Shown piece by piece: positions 62,256-64,000 of a DNA stretch of 64,000 nt. A program made the translations under genes and the position numbers. Source of the stretch: Arthrobacter sp. Leaf69 (GTDB lineage: Bacteria > Actinomycetota > Actinomycetes > Actinomycetales > Micrococcaceae); contig NZ_LMLR01000011.1 in assembly GCF_001422645.1 (NCBI RefSeq), positions 255,701-319,700 of the forward strand. The letters are read 5' to 3'. Under the pieces are notes generated by a model that saw only the letters and a list, made by a program, of their open reading frames with translations, searched no databases and had not been told where the DNA came from. Each line of letters starts with the position of its first letter. The first letter of the stretch is position 1.

Positions 62256-63914
62256 TCAGGCGTGCAGCCGCGGCGCGTCGAAGAATTCGACCTCGTAGCG
62301 GGCGGACTGCCGGAAAGCCAGAGCCATGGCGTGCCTCTCGCCCGCCGAGGCCGACCGCGCCGCGGCGTCGGTGTACGCGATGGCCTGCCGGGTGGCGGAG
62401 GCAAAGTCCTCGTCCGCGTAGGTGGCCAGCCACACGGCGTAGGGATGTGCCTCCGGTGCTCCCGCGGCGAGGAACTGGGCGTGCAGGGACTCCCCGACCT
62501 CGGCATAGAGCCAGAAGCACGGCAGCACGGCGGCTACCAGGACCCCGTAGCTGCCGGACACCGAGGCGGCCAGCAGGTGGTCCACATACGACTTGGTGAC
62601 GGGTCCGGGCGTTACCTGGGCCGGGCGGGTACTCAGCCAGGTCCGGTGCAGCTCCGATTCCACTTCGAGGCAGTTCTGCGCGGAGCGGGCCCAGAAGAGC
62701 TGCTCCGCCTCAGTGGGTGAGATCGCGGCGGCGCGCGCCAGCACACGGGAATAGCCGTTGAGGTAAAGCGCGTCCTGGCCGAGGTAGTAGGCGAAGTCCT
62801 TCTCCGGCAGGGACCCGTCGGCCAGGGCCTTGATGAACTCCAGTCCGTAAATCGCCTCAAGGTCGGGGGCGGCCACTTCGCGGAGCGCGACGGCGAACTC
62901 ACCCTCGGCCGGTTCCCTCACGATGGTGCCATGGTCCTGGGTGTGCCGCTGGACGTGGTGGAAGTGATGGACCGGTCCGTTCCCGGTTCCGACGTCGAGA
63001 GCCTCCGAGGCGCGCAGCGCCTCCCGCAGCCAGGGCTTGACCTCGCGGAGCGCGGCCTCCCAGTCCCCCGGCCCTGCCTGCAAAGTCTTACTCGCTTGCC
63101 CTGCACTCCCGGGTTGGGCAGTACTTCTCGCTTGAACGGTATTTCTGGCTTGCACGGTGGCGATCGCCGAGGACAGCGAACACCCGGTGCCGTGGCTGTT
63201 GCGGGTGTGTACCCGCTCCCCCGGCACCACGATGACGTCCTGCGCCAGGAGCCCAACGGTGTTGACCAGAGCATCGGGGCACCCGTCACCAGCGTTGGCG
63301 TCGGCGCCGCTGCCGCCGTTGCCGGCGTCGAGGTGGCCGCCCTTCACCAGGACCGTCGTGCCGGTCCTGGCGGCGAGCCGCTTGCCCTGGTCCAGCGCAG
63401 CGGCCCAGTCCGCGGCGGCAGATTCTCCGAGCAGGACCGCGAGTTCGGCGAGGTTGGGTGTGATCAGGTCCGCGAACGGCAGCAGCGCCTGAAGCGCCGC
63501 CTCATCCGCCTCCTGCAGCAGCCGGTCGCCGCTCGTCGCCACCATCACGGGATCCAGGACCACGACGCCGGGGCGGGTCTTCTCCAGCCAGCTGCGGACT
63601 GCGTCAATCACGGACGCGTCCCCCAGCATCCCGATTTTGACGGCGTCGATGGTGATGTCCTGGCTGAGGGCTTCCAGCTGGGCGGTCAGGAAGGCCGCCG
63701 GCGGGACGTGGACCGCGCTGACGCCGCGGGTGTTCTGGGCGGTCAGGGCGGTGATGGCCGCCATGCCGTAGCCGCCGTGTGCGGCGATGCTCTTGAGGTC
63801 GGCCTGGATCCCCGCGCCGCCGGAGGGGTCGGAGCCGGCGATGGCCAGCACCCGCGGGATCCGGGGCGCCGCAAGAGCAGGGACAGGCGGAAGAAGCGAT
63901 GAGGCGGTGGTCAC
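62256..63914 (-). CDS. thiD: Bifunctional HMP/HMP-P kinase and TenA-like thiaminase II
   Basis: A 552-residue fusion. ThiD (about 20-275) has VLAIAGSDPSGGAGIQADLK, DPVMVATSGD, TPNLAELAVL and HGTGCSLSSAIA; it phosphorylates the thiamin pyrimidine twice. A low-complexity linker with VQARNTVQARSTAQ follows. TenA (about 330-550) has YYLGQDALYL, ARSAQNCLEVE, the Cys in LPCFWLYAEVG and YADEDF; it salvages base-degraded thiamin. GTG at 63914 is preferred because GAAGGG is 9 nt upstream; ATG at 63923 would leave no spacing. Confidence 0.93.
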   Translation of the reverse strand: MTTASSLLPPVPALAAPRIPRVLAIAGSDPSGGAGIQADLKSIAAHGGYGMAAITALTAQNTRGVSAVHVPPAAFLTAQLEALSQDITIDAVKIGMLGDASVIDAVRSWLEKTRPGVVVLDPVMVATSGDRLLQEADEAALQALLPFADLITPNLAELAVLLGESAAADWAAALDQGKRLAARTGTTVLVKGGHLDAGNGGSGADANAGDGCPDALVNTVGLLAQDVIVVPGERVHTRNSHGTGCSLSSAIATVQARNTVQARSTAQPGSAGQASKTLQAGPGDWEAALREVKPWLREALRASEALDVGTGNGPVHHFHHVQRHTQDHGTIVREPAEGEFAVALREVAAPDLEAIYGLEFIKALADGSLPEKDFAYYLGQDALYLNGYSRVLARAAAISPTEAEQLFWARSAQNCLEVESELHRTWLSTRPAQVTPGPVTKSYVDHLLAASVSGSYGVLVAAVLPCFWLYAEVGESLHAQFLAAGAPEAHPYAVWLATYADEDFASATRQAIAYTDAAARSASAGERHAMALAFRQSARYEVEFFDAPRLHA

Positions 63915-63920
63915 GAGAGA

Positions 63921-64000
63921 CATCCCTTCGCCGGTACTAGCCGGACAGGTTCAACGGGTCTGGATCTCAGCCGGCTCGATGCGCGGCACCCCGTGTCAGG
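63921..64000 (-). promoter_or_regulatory. TPP (THI-element) riboswitch
   Basis: On the minus strand from the window edge: ACACGGGGTGCC, GGCTGAGAT, ACCCGTTGAACCTG and CCGGCGAAGGGATG, the conserved TPP aptamer. The Shine-Dalgarno GAAGGG is part of the 3' strand, so ligand binding would hide it. A few 5' bases may lie beyond 64000. Confidence 0.96.

Overview
The window is high-GC actinobacterial DNA, most likely from Arthrobacter or a close relative such as Pseudarthrobacter (Micrococcaceae). The signs are the order rplU-rpmA-obg-proB-proA-nadD-rsfS, a DUF222/HNH endonuclease gene, a c-di-AMP riboswitch before a secreted wall protein, class Ib nrdHIEF, many GTG starts, and promoters that appear to give leaderless mRNAs. 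I infer the genus from family resemblance and gene order, not from a search.

Left part (1-10.85 kb). The N-terminus of a secreted wall protein under a c-di-AMP riboswitch (1-563) is followed by a small orphan gene and a SARP-type regulator. Then comes the most unusual locus: five co-directional genes (2174-10802) with strong Shine-Dalgarno sites and short or overlapping junctions. They encode a 748-residue protein with cationic amphipathic segments, an HExxH metallopeptidase, two proteins of unknown family, and a 1009-residue modular enzyme. The last joins an alpha/beta-hydrolase, two M15-like zinc peptidases and a glucosaminidase, yet has no signal peptide. No described system that I recognise has this gene set.

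Middle part (10.9-44.4 kb). It holds DNA-repair and stress genes, a DUF222/HNH gene with a decayed copy of its own 5' end upstream, a class A PBP, gamma-glutamyltransferase, the methionine importer metNIQ, and nrdHIEF with a palindrome inside its promoter. Next come two paralogous 3D/DPBB-like lipoproteins, a deacetylase-glycosyltransferase fusion beside a GH18-like hydrolase, a lipid-modification operon (FAD oxidoreductase, DUF1365, cyclopropane synthase-like), a LysR regulator and an aldehyde dehydrogenase.

Right part (44.4-64 kb). metF-metE lie downstream of a predicted promoter, and a cobalamin-type aptamer lies on the opposite strand within their leader. Then follow a ROK regulator, an rRNA methyltransferase-like gene, two identical tRNA-Ala(GGC) genes with their own terminators, the rsfS/nadD/proAB/obg/rpmA/rplU housekeeping block, and thiD-tenA under a TPP riboswitch cut by the window end. 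I saw no CRISPR array, transposase, integrase or rRNA gene.
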